Part shown: positions 12,137 to 21,347 of the stretch, one piece after another
Layout: each line of letters opens with the position of its first letter
How positions within the stretch are numbered: the stretch's first letter is position 1
Assembly (NCBI RefSeq): GCF_014842975.1
Contig: NZ_JACYXK010000026.1
Location: 186,001-250,000, forward strand
Length of the DNA: 64,000 nucleotides
Direction of reading: 5' to 3'
Source: Rhodanobacter sp. DHB23
Lineage (GTDB): Bacteria; Pseudomonadota; Gammaproteobacteria; Xanthomonadales; Rhodanobacteraceae
The notes under the pieces: generated by a model
What the model was told of the DNA's origin: nothing
Databases searched by the model: none
What the model saw: only the letters and a program-made list of their open reading frames with translations
Position numbers and translations under genes: made by a program

Positions 12137-12630
12137 GCAACACCGACAAAACATCCCCCAGGCCGGCTCGCCGCGGCAAGAAGGCCGAACCCGCCGCCAC
12201 CGCGCCCGCAACCGCCGAAGCCACCCAAGCCGCGCCGCAGCCACTGTTCACGGCGGACATCGCCGCGCGCTGGCGCGACCTCGACGCCTTCAACCACGTC
12301 AACAACTCGAACTACCTGACCTACCTGGAAGAAGCGCGACTGCAATGGCTGAGCCACGTGCCCGGCCCGTGGTTCAGCGAACACGCCATGCCGGTGATGG
12401 CCGCCACGCAACTCAACTACCGCCGCCCCATCGAATGGCCCGCGCAGTTGCACATCGAGCTTTTCTGCGAACGCATCGGCAACAGCTCGATGACCATCGC
12501 CCACCGCATCGTGGACGCGCACGACAACACCCGCCTCTACTGCGACGGCAACGTGGTGATGGTGTGGATGGACCCCGCCAGCGGCAAGCCGGTGCCGCTG
12601 CCCGAGGCCATTCGCGCAGCGGTGGGTTGA
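12133..12630 (+). CDS. 4-hydroxybenzoyl-CoA-type (hotdog-fold) acyl-CoA thioesterase
   Basis: A 165-residue protein. An Ala/Pro/Lys-rich, probably disordered N-terminus (about 1-38) precedes a 4HBT hotdog domain with [22 protein letters not shown] near residue 45. The Asp is the usual catalytic residue, as in YbgC/FadM-type enzymes, and the [11 protein letters not shown] strand follows. It should hydrolyse acyl-CoA thioesters; the chain length is unknown. Its ATG overlaps the uvrA stop (ATGA), so it is translated from the uvrA message although no functional link is obvious. Confidence 0.88.
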
Positions 12631-12646
12631 GCGCCGTGGTTTTTGC

Positions 12647-12668
12647 GCCCTCCCTGCAAGGGGAGGGC
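12647..12668 (+). terminator. Possible terminator after the uvrA-thioesterase operon
   Basis: A perfect 8-bp stem, GCCCTCCC at 12647-12654 and GGGAGGGC at 12661-12668, with a six-base loop, lies 16 bases after the thioesterase stop. Only TT follows, so it is a weak intrinsic terminator at best. Confidence 0.35.
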
Positions 12669-12774
12669 TTCAACGAGTCACTGAAGCCGGCTTCGCTTTC
12701 CCGGACTTTTTGCGTCGCGCGCCAGGCGTGGGCGCTCGATTCTTCGCATCAATTCACCCTGACTCGTGTTTTCG

Positions 12775-13125
12775 TCAGTGTGTATTGGCTGTCTCGCCCT
12801 GTTGCGCAGATCCAGCGGCTTGTGCCTGCTTCGCCTGGATCCGCTGCAGGTCGGCCTGCAAACGCTCCAGCGATTGCCTCAAGCGTATGCGGGCTTGCGC
12901 CAGTTGCGCCTGCTGCTGCGGCGTAAGTTGCCGCGATTGCGACGAATCGTCACCCGCTTCATCGCCGGGCTTGATCACCATGGCGGGACGGGCATTCGGT
13001 GCATCAGGACACGGATGGTCCTGGTATGCCGTGGTTCCGTCCTTCTGCTTGCATTTGAAAATGGATTGTCCGTGAGCAGTGGCCGCCAGCAACAGGCCAA
13101 GAACGACAAGCAAGTACTTGCGCAT
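12775..13125 (-). CDS. Small secreted DUF4124-domain protein
   Basis: A 116-residue protein. The signal peptide MRKYLLVVLGLLLAATAHGQ is followed by SIFKCKQKDGTTAYQDHPCP, the DUF4124 motif with two Cys that could form a disulfide. The C-terminal half (about 67-116) is a Gln/Arg/Ala-rich helix, probably coiled-coil. The start at 13125 has a strong AGGAGGGG Shine-Dalgarno. DUF4124 proteins are envelope proteins common in Xanthomonadales, with no assigned function. Confidence 0.8.
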   Translation of the reverse strand: MRKYLLVVLGLLLAATAHGQSIFKCKQKDGTTAYQDHPCPDAPNARPAMVIKPGDEAGDDSSQSRQLTPQQQAQLAQARIRLRQSLERLQADLQRIQAKQAQAAGSAQQGETANTH

Positions 13126-13492
13126 ACTCCCCTCCTGGGTTTGGAAAAGCACGCTCCAGAGTGTACTTAAAGCCGGCCATCGGGTCGCCGATGCCCTGCG
13201 GGGAATCGGAAAATCAAACTGCCTGCGGCAAAACCAGCGTCGCATCCCCACGCGAGGAAGAAGCGAAACCGCTCCACCGCATGCCGACATGCGTCCAGCA
13301 TGAACTCGCGTCCGCGCAGCGCCGACACCGGCATCAGCAAGGTGGACTGCGGCACACCGTAAAGCCCATGACGAACATGCTGCCACCGGCGACACGAGTG
13401 CGGCGGATTTGCTTGACCGGACTTGCGCCCACGCTGGGCCACTCGCGGCACATGGGATGGCCGCCGCGAAAGTGCGCTCTTACTCCTGCCTC
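13126..13492. other. 367-base region without an assignable gene
   Basis: Between the DUF4124 gene and the downstream acetyltransferase gene I see no convincing gene, hairpin terminator or known repeat. A leftward frame stays open from inside the acetyltransferase down to 13167 and includes a Met about 50 codons before its end. There is no clear RBS and I recognise no family. The start-proximal part must contain the DUF4124 promoter. Confidence 0.5.
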
Positions 13493-13990
13493 TCAGGACG
13501 TTACCGGCAACTCCAACGCCATGTACAAGGTGCCCGGCAACGGGTTGTCGTAGTACGGCGGCACCGGCCGGAAACCCAGTTCCGCATACAACTGCCGCGC
13601 GGCATGCATCGTGGCCAGCGTGTCCAGCAGCACGCGCGCATGGCCCGCCTCGCGGGCGCGCCCGATGATCGCCTCCGCCAACCGGCGCCCCAACGCCTGC
13701 CCGCGCGCGGCGGGGCGCAGGTACAGGCGTTTCATCTCGGCCGTGCCCGGCACCGTCGTGGGCCGCAGCGCCACGCAACCCCATGCCATGCCCGCGGCGT
13801 CGCGGGCGAGCAGGATGTCGCCCAGCGGTGGCGCATACTTGCCGGGCAGTTGCGCCAGTTCCGCCGCAAAGCCCTGGAAGGAAAGGTCGACGCCGATGCT
13901 GTCCGCATATTCCGCGAACAGCTCGCGCACCACCGCGCCGTCCGCGGGGAAGCTGGCCGGCGCAATGCTGATGCCCGATGTTGTCGACAT
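13493..13990 (-). CDS. GNAT-family N-acetyltransferase
   Basis: A 165-residue single-domain GNAT. Motif A is visible as [24 protein letters not shown] (about 88-111, acetyl-CoA pyrophosphate loop). Motif B is the [16 protein letters not shown] segment near the end. The ATG at 13990 is chosen because GGAGG lies eight bases upstream; an in-frame GTG five codons earlier is less likely. The acceptor substrate is unknown. The gene stands alone, facing leftwards. Confidence 0.85.
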   Translation of the reverse strand: MSTTSGISIAPASFPADGAVVRELFAEYADSIGVDLSFQGFAAELAQLPGKYAPPLGDILLARDAAGMAWGCVALRPTTVPGTAEMKRLYLRPAARGQALGRRLAEAIIGRAREAGHARVLLDTLATMHAARQLYAELGFRPVPPYYDNPLPGTLYMALELPVTS

Positions 13991-14091
13991 GTTTGATGCC
14001 TCCACCAGCCGGTTGTCGCACCAGTCTGCCGGAGGCGATCATCGCGCGCTTGGATGGCCCTGATCCCGTCACCACGCGCGCCGCGCCGCTG

Positions 14092-16338
14092 CTACTTCAC
14101 CAGGATCTCGTCCGCGAACAGCCAGGTGTTCGCGGCACCATCCGGGAAGGCCGCCGGCACCGTGGCGTGGCGGTTCGCGACGACGCGGACGTAGCGCGCG
14201 CTCACCGGCTTGCCAGCCTTGAACGCCAGGTGGAATACGTGCGGGCTCGAGTCCATCAGGTCGGCCTGCGGCTGCTCGGTATCGACCGTGTTCCAGTGCT
14301 GTCCATCGCTCGAAACCTGGAAACTCACCTGCTGCGGCGGCAGGATGCGCGAGCCGCTGTCCTGCAGGAAGTCCATGGCGATCGAATGGATCGTGGTGGA
14401 TTTCTGCAGGTCGATGGTGGCGTCCACATCGGCGTCGTTCCAGCCCGACCATTGCCCGTTGTGGAAGTCGCCACCACCCAGCACGCCATCGGTCAGCGCG
14501 GCAGCGGGCGCGTACTGTTTCGAAGGCGGTTGGGCGAGGCTCAGCGGCTTGCCGGTGGCGAGGTTGTCGACCAGCGTGAAGCGGGTCGGGTTGTCGTAAC
14601 GCAGGCCCTTGCGGAACGGCACCACCTGCAGCGTGCCGGCGTGGCGCAGCGTCACTGCGTCGGTGAACGACGGGGAACTCGCCGTGGGCACACTGCCGTC
14701 CAATGTGTAGCGGTTAACCAGATCATCGAAGCCGCGCTGCGCGTGCAACTGCCAACCGCCCGGCGAAGCCACCGTCAACGAATACTGGACCACCACATGG
14801 TCCTTGGGGCCGTAGGCCACGTGCCACGCATCCAGCCGCGGATACTGCGCCAGCAGGCGCTGCTGGAAATCCGCCCATGCCGCATCGTCGTGCGCGTTGC
14901 CGCGCCACAGGTTCTCGGCGAAGGCCAGCACGCGCGGATACAACTTGGACTCGGCGTTGTACGGGTTCGCGCGCTCACTCCACAGCGGCGCCTCGCCGCC
15001 CAGCAACTGCGCGCGATGCGCGGCGAACACGGCGGCGTCCGCCTTCGCGTCATCGGGACTGCTGTCATTGGCGATGTCGGTGTGGAACACGTCCTTCACC
15101 GTCAGCGAGTCCAGCGCGCGGTCGATGTAGAACGGCCCGGCGACCACCACGTGGTTGCCGTTCGCCAGCGCCTTGGCCTGCTCGTCCGCGCCGCGCCAGG
15201 CTTCGATGATGGCCTGCGTGTCGGCACCGCCCTCGAGTATCTCGTCCCAGCCGACCAGGGTCTTGCCCTTGCCTTCCAGGTAATGCTGGATGCGCTTGAT
15301 GAAGTAGCTCTGCAAGCCGTCTTCGTCCTTCAATCCCAGCTTGTGCATCAGCGCCTGGCAGGAGGCGCACTCGTGCCAGGCGACCTTGGGCGTCTCGTCG
15401 CCGCCGATGTGCACGTACTGCGACGGGAACAGCGGCAGCACTTCGTCCAGCACGTTCTCCAGGAAGGTGAAGGTGCCCTCGTCGCCTACGCAGTCGATGT
15501 TCTTGTGCACGCCCCAGGCAGTGGTCACGGCCACCTGCTGCTTGCTGCACGACAGTTCGGGATAGGCCGCGATCGCCGCCACGCTGTGGCCCGGCATCTC
15601 GATCTCGGGTATCACGGTGATGTTGCGCTGGCGCGCGTAGTCCACCACTTCGCGGATCTGCGCCTGCGTGTAGAAGCCGCCATAGCGCGTGCCGTCCGCC
15701 TCGGTGCGCCATGCGCCGACGCTGGTGAGTTTCGGATAGCGCTTGATCTCGATGCGCCAGCCCTGGTCGTCGGTGAGGTGCCAATGGAAGGTGTTGATCT
15801 TGTAGTAGCTGAGCAGGTCGAGCTGCTTCTCGACGAAGCCCACCGGATAGAAATGCCGGCTGACGTCCAGCATCACGCCACGCCACGGATAGGCCGGCGC
15901 GTCTTCGATCTCGACGGCGGGGATCGCCACTTGCGCCGCATGCTCCATCGGCAGCAACTGGCGCAAGGTCTGCACGCCCCAGAACAGGCCCTGCTCGGTG
16001 GAAGCGCTGATCGTGACGTTCGATGACGTCACCGCGAGGCGATAGGCCTCCCCGCCCTTCACGGCCGGGTCGAGCTTCAGCTCGATGCCGTGCGCGGCAG
16101 CGCCCTCCTGCACCGTGATACCGGTCTGCGCATGGATCGCCTCACGCAGGAAGGTGGCGATTTCACGGCCGCGGGCATCCTGCGGCGCCGCCACGCGGGT
16201 GTGCGCATCCAGCCGGTAACTGCCTTGCCCCGCCTGCAGGTGTTGTGGCTCGGGGATGATCGAGATATCCGCCGCCGTGCCCAGGGCCGGCAGCAAGATG
16301 GAGAAACCCAGCAGGTATCGCGCAAGCATCTTCGACAT
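14092..16338 (-). CDS. Exported beta-N-acetylhexosaminidase, GH20, with C-terminal F5/8-type (CBM32-like) domain
   Basis: A 748-residue exo-glycosidase that removes terminal GlcNAc/GalNAc by substrate-assisted catalysis. The signal peptide ends near ALGTAA (about residue 23). A GH20b domain follows (about 25-145), then the TIM barrel with the HIGGDETP catalytic Asp-Glu pair near residue 310. A beta-sandwich carbohydrate-binding-type region (about 610-748) contains the ATIDLQKSTTIHSIAMDF motif. It is transcribed away from the fucose operon. The intergenic region carries the same 25-bp element as the fucP/iclR gap, which suggests joint control and use of fucosylated GlcNAc-containing glycans. 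Confidence 0.92.
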   Translation of the reverse strand: MSKMLARYLLGFSILLPALGTAADISIIPEPQHLQAGQGSYRLDAHTRVAAPQDARGREIATFLREAIHAQTGITVQEGAAAHGIELKLDPAVKGGEAYRLAVTSSNVTISASTEQGLFWGVQTLRQLLPMEHAAQVAIPAVEIEDAPAYPWRGVMLDVSRHFYPVGFVEKQLDLLSYYKINTFHWHLTDDQGWRIEIKRYPKLTSVGAWRTEADGTRYGGFYTQAQIREVVDYARQRNITVIPEIEMPGHSVAAIAAYPELSCSKQQVAVTTAWGVHKNIDCVGDEGTFTFLENVLDEVLPLFPSQYVHIGGDETPKVAWHECASCQALMHKLGLKDEDGLQSYFIKRIQHYLEGKGKTLVGWDEILEGGADTQAIIEAWRGADEQAKALANGNHVVVAGPFYIDRALDSLTVKDVFHTDIANDSSPDDAKADAAVFAAHRAQLLGGEAPLWSERANPYNAESKLYPRVLAFAENLWRGNAHDDAAWADFQQRLLAQYPRLDAWHVAYGPKDHVVVQYSLTVASPGGWQLHAQRGFDDLVNRYTLDGSVPTASSPSFTDAVTLRHAGTLQVVPFRKGLRYDNPTRFTLVDNLATGKPLSLAQPPSKQYAPAAALTDGVLGGGDFHNGQWSGWNDADVDATIDLQKSTTIHSIAMDFLQDSGSRILPPQQVSFQVSSDGQHWNTVDTEQPQADLMDSSPHVFHLAFKAGKPVSARYVRVVANRHATVPAAFPDGAANTWLFADEILVK

Positions 16339-16400
16339 CGGTACATCCCCTCGTTTGCGTATAGGGTCGCAGTCCGTGGCGCGGCCGTTCATTCTCACTT

Positions 16401-16426
16401 GTAAATCATCGTTTCATATGTGCACA
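16401..16426 (-). promoter_or_regulatory. Copy 1 of a shared operator-like element (GH20 / fucose operon divergent region)
   Basis: On the minus strand it reads GTGCA-C-ATATGAAAC, then GATGATTTAC. It matches the element at 24485-24510 at 20 of 25 positions, including the uninterrupted core ATATGAAAC and the ATT-[CT]-AC end. It lies between the GH20 start (16338) and the aldo-keto reductase start (16459). It is an imperfect TGAA-N7-TT[CT]A palindrome. The IclR protein encoded at 24585 is the obvious candidate ligand (inference). Confidence 0.6.
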
Positions 16427-16458
16427 CTAGCATGCAAGGCACAAGGCGGTTTGAATCC

Positions 16459-17496
16459 ATGACGCACGCCAGTACGGCCCCTGAGTCCACACACACCGCG
16501 AAAACGCGGAAGCCCGTAGCGCACCAACTGCCACGGCTGTCCTTCGGCGGCGCGCCCATCGGCAACCTGTATGCAGGCGTGGAAGAGCACGACGCACTGG
16601 CCACCGTGCGCCATGCCCTGCAGCAGGGCGTGCGCCATTTCGACACCGCGCCCTACTACGGCTACGGTCTCAGCGAATCACGGCTCGGTGCCGCACTGGC
16701 CGGCGTTCCGCGCGGGGACTACAGCCTGTCCACCAAGGTGGGGCGCCTGCTGCTGGATGCCGATGACGGCGCGCCCACCGCGGACGACGGCTTCGCCGTG
16801 CGCGGTCGCCGCGCCGTGTTCGACTACAGCCGCGACGGCATCCTGCGTTCGGTGGAATCCAGCCTGCGCCGCCTCGGCACCGACCACGTCGAGATCCTGC
16901 TGCTGCACGATATCGGCGCACTCACCCACGGCGCCAACCACGCGAGCGTGCTGCGGCAGGCGCTGGACGAAGCCCTGCCCGCGATGACCGAGCTGCGCAG
17001 CCAGGGCGTGTGCGGCGCGATCGGCCTCGGCGTCAACGAGCAGGACGTGTGCCTGCAGGTCATGCCGGAGTTCCCGCTCGACGTGATCATGCTGGCGGGC
17101 CGCTACACCTTGTTCGAACAGCACGACAGCGCGCAATTGATGACGCTGGCCGCGCGACAGGGCGTGGCGGTGATGGCGGCCGGCCCGTACAACTCCGGCC
17201 TGCTCGGCGCGGACGGCGGCCCCGGCGACACCTACAACTACGCGCCTGCCGACGCCGCGACGCGCGCCCGCGCGCAACGCTTCTACGACGTCTGCGGCCA
17301 GTTCGGCGCCAGCGTCGGCGCCGCCGCACTGCAATTCCCGTTGGGCCATCCCGCCGTCGCCACCGTGGTCTGCGGCCTGCGTTCGAATGCGGAAGTGGAC
17401 AGCGCCGTGCAACGCCTGCACGCCCCCCTGCCGCCCGCGCTGTGGACGGAACTGCGCCAGACCGGCCTGCTGGTCGCGGACGCAATCACGCCATGA
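16459..17496 (+). CDS. Aldo/keto reductase, probable L-fucose (D-threo-aldose) 1-dehydrogenase
   Basis: A 345-residue AKR expected to oxidise L-fucose to L-fucono-lactone. The catalytic tetrad is visible: Asp and Tyr in HFDTAPYYGYG (about 57-67), Lys in LSTKVGRLL, His in LLLHDIG. The C-terminal cofactor loop region includes the LRSNAEVDSAV segment. It is the first gene of the rightward fucose operon. The start at 16459 is chosen over upstream Mets because the N-terminal extension is not conserved-looking; the RBS is weak. The lactonase start overlaps its stop (ATGA). The assignment rests on family plus context. Confidence 0.85.
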   Translation: MTHASTAPESTHTAKTRKPVAHQLPRLSFGGAPIGNLYAGVEEHDALATVRHALQQGVRHFDTAPYYGYGLSESRLGAALAGVPRGDYSLSTKVGRLLLDADDGAPTADDGFAVRGRRAVFDYSRDGILRSVESSLRRLGTDHVEILLLHDIGALTHGANHASVLRQALDEALPAMTELRSQGVCGAIGLGVNEQDVCLQVMPEFPLDVIMLAGRYTLFEQHDSAQLMTLAARQGVAVMAAGPYNSGLLGADGGPGDTYNYAPADAATRARAQRFYDVCGQFGASVGAAALQFPLGHPAVATVVCGLRSNAEVDSAVQRLHAPLPPALWTELRQTGLLVADAITP

Positions 17497-18368
17497 ACCT
17501 GGTCGACGCCCACCAGCACTACTGGCGCGTGGACCGCGGCGATTACGCGTGGCTGCACGATGCGCCCGCCATGTTGCAACACGACTTCCTGCCTGCCGAC
17601 CTGCAAGCGCAACGCACCGCCGTCGGCGTGACCGGCAGCGTGCTGGTGCAGGCGGCGGCGACTGAAGCGGAGACACGCTACCTGTTCGAACTGGCGCGTG
17701 CCGATCGCAGCATCCTCGGCGTGGTTGGCTGGGTGGATTTCGAGGCGCCTGACGCGCCATCGCGCATCGACGCGCTGCGGCGCGACGGCGGCGGCCTGCT
17801 GCTCGGGCTGCGGCCGATGGCGCAGGACCATCCCGATCCGGACTGGCTGGCGCGTCCCACACTCGATGCGGCGTTCGACCGCATGCAGGAACAGGGCCTT
17901 GCTTTCGATGCTCTGGTAAAGCCGACACAACTGCCGGCGCTGCAAAAACGCCTGCAACGCGAACGCGGACTGCGGGTGGTGCTCGACCACGCCGGCAAGC
18001 CGGATATCGCGCACGGCAGTTTCGACGACTGGGCGGCGCACATACGCGCACTCGCCGCACTGCCCGACGTCCACTGCAAGTTCTCAGGCCTGCTGACCGA
18101 ACTCGCGCCCGGCATGCCGGTCGACGCACTCGATCCTTATGTCGACCACCTGTTCGCCTGCTTCGGCGCGGACCGGCTGGTCTGGGGCAGCGACTGGCCG
18201 GTGCTCACGCTGCGCGACAGCTACACGCACTGGCTGGAACTCGCCCGCACGCTGGCGCGGCAGCGCGCGCCGCACGCACTCGACAAGATTTTCGGCCGCA
18301 ACGCGCTGGCGTTCTATCGGCCGCAACGCACCCCCGCATCCACCGCTTCCGCAGGAGACACGCCATGA
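17493..18368 (+). CDS. Amidohydrolase-family L-fucono-1,5-lactonase
   Basis: A 291-residue TIM-barrel hydrolase of the amidohydrolase_2 family. It should open L-fucono-lactone to L-fuconate. Metal/catalytic motifs are DAHQHYW near residue 5, LDHAGKP in the middle and VWGSDWPV near 230, the standard order for this COG3618-type group. It overlaps the preceding reductase by ATGA. After its stop a nine-residue mini-ORF bridges to the SDR gene. It is the second enzymatic step of the non-phosphorylating fucose pathway. Confidence 0.88.
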   Translation: MNLVDAHQHYWRVDRGDYAWLHDAPAMLQHDFLPADLQAQRTAVGVTGSVLVQAAATEAETRYLFELARADRSILGVVGWVDFEAPDAPSRIDALRRDGGGLLLGLRPMAQDHPDPDWLARPTLDAAFDRMQEQGLAFDALVKPTQLPALQKRLQRERGLRVVLDHAGKPDIAHGSFDDWAAHIRALAALPDVHCKFSGLLTELAPGMPVDALDPYVDHLFACFGADRLVWGSDWPVLTLRDSYTHWLELARTLARQRAPHALDKIFGRNALAFYRPQRTPASTASAGDTP

Positions 18369-18394
18369 ATACCCAACTGAGGCCACGCGCATGA
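18365..18394 (+). CDS. Nine-residue bridging mini-ORF between lactonase and SDR genes
   Basis: The codons are ATG AAT ACC CAA CTG AGG, then CCA CGC GCA TGA (MNTQLRPRA). Its ATG overlaps the lactonase stop as ATGA, and its stop overlaps the SDR start as ATGA. A GGAG lies eight bases before the ATG. It would let ribosomes terminate, re-initiate, terminate and re-initiate across the junction. It may instead be an old start region of the SDR gene. The double overlap is seen; function is inference. Confidence 0.45.
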   Translation: MNTQLRPRA

Positions 18395-19137
18395 GCACCC
18401 GGCTGCAAGGCAAGCATGCCCTGGTCACCGCCGCCGGCGCAGGCATCGGCCGTGCTACCGCGCTCGTCTTCGCGCGCGAAGGTGCGCAGGTGCTGGCCAC
18501 CGACATCGACGCCGCTGCGCTGGCCAGCCTCGCGCAGGAGCACCCGGCGATCCGCACACAGGCGCTGGACGTCACCAGCAACGCAGCGATCCGCGCGCTG
18601 GTCGAAGCCAATGCGCCGTTCGACGTGCTGTTCAACTGCGCAGGCTTCGTGCACGCGGGCACCATCCTCGACACCGACGACGACGCCTGGCAGCGCTCGT
18701 TCCGCATCAACGTGGACGGCATGTACTGGCTGTGCCGCGCGGTGCTGCCGGCGATGCTGGAGCGTGGCCGCGGCAGCATCATCAACATGTCCTCGGTGGC
18801 CTCGAGCATCAAGGGCGTACCGAACCGCTTCGCCTACGGCACCACCAAGGCCGCGGTGATCGGCCTCACCCGCTCCATCGCCGCCGACTACGTGGCGCGC
18901 GGCGTGCGCTGCAACGCGATCTGTCCCGGCACGGTGAAGACGCCGTCGCTGGCCGATCGCGTGCGCGCGCTCGGCGGCGACGAACAGGCGGTGTGGAAGA
19001 GCTTCACCGACCGCCAGCCGATGGGCCGCCTTGGCACGCCGGAGGAGATCGCCGCGCTCGCGCTGTATCTCGCCTCCGACGAATCCTCCTTCACCACCGG
19101 CACCACCCACGTCGTGGATGGCGGCTGGTCCAACTGA
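18391..19137 (+). CDS. SDR-family 2-keto-3-deoxy-L-fuconate dehydrogenase
   Basis: A 248-residue short-chain dehydrogenase. The NAD-binding motif TAAGAGIGRATA is near residue 13, with NCAG near 84, Ser in NMSSVAS near 131, catalytic YGTTK near 149 and a family-typical C-terminus. In the Xanthomonas campestris pathway this enzyme oxidises 2-keto-3-deoxy-L-fuconate at C4 to the 2,4-diketo acid. Position between lactonase and FAH-family hydrolase fits that role. L-fucose dehydrogenase activity is the main alternative, but the AKR covers that step. Confidence 0.87.
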   Translation: MSTRLQGKHALVTAAGAGIGRATALVFAREGAQVLATDIDAAALASLAQEHPAIRTQALDVTSNAAIRALVEANAPFDVLFNCAGFVHAGTILDTDDDAWQRSFRINVDGMYWLCRAVLPAMLERGRGSIINMSSVASSIKGVPNRFAYGTTKAAVIGLTRSIAADYVARGVRCNAICPGTVKTPSLADRVRALGGDEQAVWKSFTDRQPMGRLGTPEEIAALALYLASDESSFTTGTTHVVDGGWSN

Positions 19138-19153
19138 ACACGGAAACAGCATC

Positions 19154-20014
19154 ATGAAACTCGTCCGTTACGGCACTGCCGGACAGGAACGCCCCGGCCT
19201 GATCGACACGCAGGGCAAGCTGCGCGACCTCTCCGCCCACGTCAGTGACATCGACGCCGCTACGCTGGTGCGCGCAGGCCGCGCACGGCTGGCGGCGATC
19301 GATCCGGCCACGCTGCCGGAAGTCGCCGGCACGCCGCGCCACGGCGCACCGGTGGCGCACGTGGGCAAGATGATCTGCGTGGGCCTGAACTACACCGACC
19401 ACGCCGCCGAGACCGGCGCGACGCCGCCGGAGCAACCCATCCTGTTCATGAAGGCCACCAGCGCCATCATGGGCCCGAACGACGACGTCATCATCCCCAA
19501 GGATTCGGTCAAGACCGACTGGGAAGTGGAGCTCGGCGTGGTGATCGGCGACACCGCGCGCCACGTGAGCGTGGCCGATGCGCTGGATCACGTCGCCGGC
19601 TACGTGGTGGTGAACGACCTTTCCGAACGCGAGTTCCAGCTCGAGCATGGCGGCCAGTGGGTGAAGGGCAAGAGCTGCGACACCTTCGGCCCCATCGGCC
19701 CGTGGCTGCTCACCGCCGACGAAGTGGCCGACCCGCAGGACCTGGCGATGTGGCTGGAGGTCAACGGCCACCGCTACCAGAACGGCAACACGCGCAACAT
19801 GATCTTCGGCGTGGCCGAGCTGGTGAGCTACATCAGCCGCTACATGACCCTGCAGCCGGGCGACGTCATCAGCACCGGCACGCCGGCGGGCGTAGGCCTG
19901 GGCTTCAAGCCGCCGGTGTACCTGCGCGCCGGCGACGTGATCGAGCTCGGCATCGACGGCCTTGGCCGGCAGCGCCAGCGCACCGTGGCCTACAGCGACG
20001 CGGCGCAATCATGA
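19154..20014 (+). CDS. FAH-family 2,4-diketo-3-deoxy-L-fuconate hydrolase
   Basis: A 286-residue fumarylacetoacetate-hydrolase-fold enzyme. It should cleave 2,4-diketo-3-deoxy-L-fuconate to pyruvate and L-lactate, the last step of the pathway. Landmarks are [12 protein letters not shown] near residue 80, the metal-binding EVELGVVIG near 125, VNDLSERE near 150, [15 protein letters not shown] and [13 protein letters not shown]. It begins 16 bases after the SDR stop and overlaps the fuconate dehydratase by ATGA. Confidence 0.9.
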   Translation: MKLVRYGTAGQERPGLIDTQGKLRDLSAHVSDIDAATLVRAGRARLAAIDPATLPEVAGTPRHGAPVAHVGKMICVGLNYTDHAAETGATPPEQPILFMKATSAIMGPNDDVIIPKDSVKTDWEVELGVVIGDTARHVSVADALDHVAGYVVVNDLSEREFQLEHGGQWVKGKSCDTFGPIGPWLLTADEVADPQDLAMWLEVNGHRYQNGNTRNMIFGVAELVSYISRYMTLQPGDVISTGTPAGVGLGFKPPVYLRAGDVIELGIDGLGRQRQRTVAYSDAAQS

Positions 20015-21330
20015 GCAGCGCCATCGATCTCAATGCCGCGCGTATCGTGGCACTCGATACGCTGGACGTGCGCTTCCCCACCTCGCGCGAGCTGGACGGC
20101 TCGGATGCGATGAATCCCGACCCGGACTACTCGGCCGCCTGCGTCACGCTGCGCACCGACCGTCCCGGCGTGGTCGGCCACGGCTTCGTGTTCACCATCG
20201 GCCGCGGCAACGACGTGCAGACCGCCGCGCTGGCGGCGCTGGCCGAACACGTTACCGACCTCTCCGTCGACGCCATCGTCAACGACCTCGGCGGCTTCGC
20301 CAAGCGCTTGGTCGGCGATTCGCAGCTGCGCTGGCTCGGCCCCGAGAAGGGCGTGATGCACATGGCGATCGGCGCGGTGATCAACGCCGCCTGGGATCTC
20401 GCTGCACGCCTCGCCGGCAAGCCGCTGTGGCGCTACATCGCCGAGCTGTCGCCGGAGGAAATCGTCGCCGCCATCGACTTCCGCTATCTCAGCGACGCGC
20501 TCACGCCCGAGGAGGCGCTGGCCATCCTGCGCGCGGCGGTGCCGCATCGGCAGCAGCGCATCGAACAGCTGCTGGCCGAAGGCTACCCTGCCTACACCAC
20601 CTCTCCCGGCTGGCTGGGCTACAGCGACGAGAAGATGCAGCGGCTGGCGCGAGAAGCGGTCGCCGACGGTTTCCGTACGATCAAGCTCAAGGTGGGTCTC
20701 GACGCGGCGGACGACGTGCGCCGCTGCCGCCTCGCGCGCGAGGCCGTCGGTCCCGACATCGGCATCGCCATCGACGCCAACCAGCGCTGGGACGTGCCCG
20801 ACGCCATCGCGTGGCTGAAGCAGCTCATCGCCTTCGACATCGCGTGGATCGAGGAGCCGACCAGCCCCGACGACATCCTCGGCCACGCGGCGATCCGCCG
20901 CGCGGTCGCGCCGATGCCGGTGTCCACCGGCGAGCACACCCACAACCGCGTGATGTTCAAGCAGCTGTTCCAGGCCGGCGCGGTGGATCTGGTGCAGATC
21001 GACGCGGCCCGCGTGGGCGGCGTCAACGAGAACCTGGCGATCCTGCTGCTGGCCGCCAAGTTCGGCGTGCGCGTGTTCCCGCACGCCGGCGGCGTGGGCC
21101 TGTGCGAACTGGTGCAGCACCTGGCGATGGCCGACTTCGTGGCAATCACCGGCAAGAAGGAAGACCGCGCCATCGAGTTCGTCGACCACCTGCACGAGCA
21201 TTTCATCGATCCGGTGGTGATCCGCGAAGGCCGCTACATCGCACCCACGGTGCCGGGTTTTTCCGCGGAGATGAAGGAAAGCTCGCTGCGCGACTATGCC
21301 TTTCCGCAAGGCGTGGTGTGGCAATCCTGA
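20011..21330 (+). CDS. fucD: L-fuconate dehydratase (enolase superfamily)
   Basis: A 439-residue mandelate-racemase-subgroup enolase that dehydrates L-fuconate to 2-keto-3-deoxy-L-fuconate. Visible are the KxK base motif in TIKLKVGL (about 219-226), metal ligands in [19 protein letters not shown] and STGEHTHN, and the His base in FPHAGGVGL. The large capping domain includes [13 protein letters not shown]. The family founder is the Xanthomonas campestris L-fuconate dehydratase, and length and motif order agree. It overlaps the FAH gene by ATGA. Confidence 0.93.
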   Translation: MSSAIDLNAARIVALDTLDVRFPTSRELDGSDAMNPDPDYSAACVTLRTDRPGVVGHGFVFTIGRGNDVQTAALAALAEHVTDLSVDAIVNDLGGFAKRLVGDSQLRWLGPEKGVMHMAIGAVINAAWDLAARLAGKPLWRYIAELSPEEIVAAIDFRYLSDALTPEEALAILRAAVPHRQQRIEQLLAEGYPAYTTSPGWLGYSDEKMQRLAREAVADGFRTIKLKVGLDAADDVRRCRLAREAVGPDIGIAIDANQRWDVPDAIAWLKQLIAFDIAWIEEPTSPDDILGHAAIRRAVAPMPVSTGEHTHNRVMFKQLFQAGAVDLVQIDAARVGGVNENLAILLLAAKFGVRVFPHAGGVGLCELVQHLAMADFVAITGKKEDRAIEFVDHLHEHFIDPVVIREGRYIAPTVPGFSAEMKESSLRDYAFPQGVVWQS

Positions 21331-21347
21331 CAAATCGGAGTCGCATG

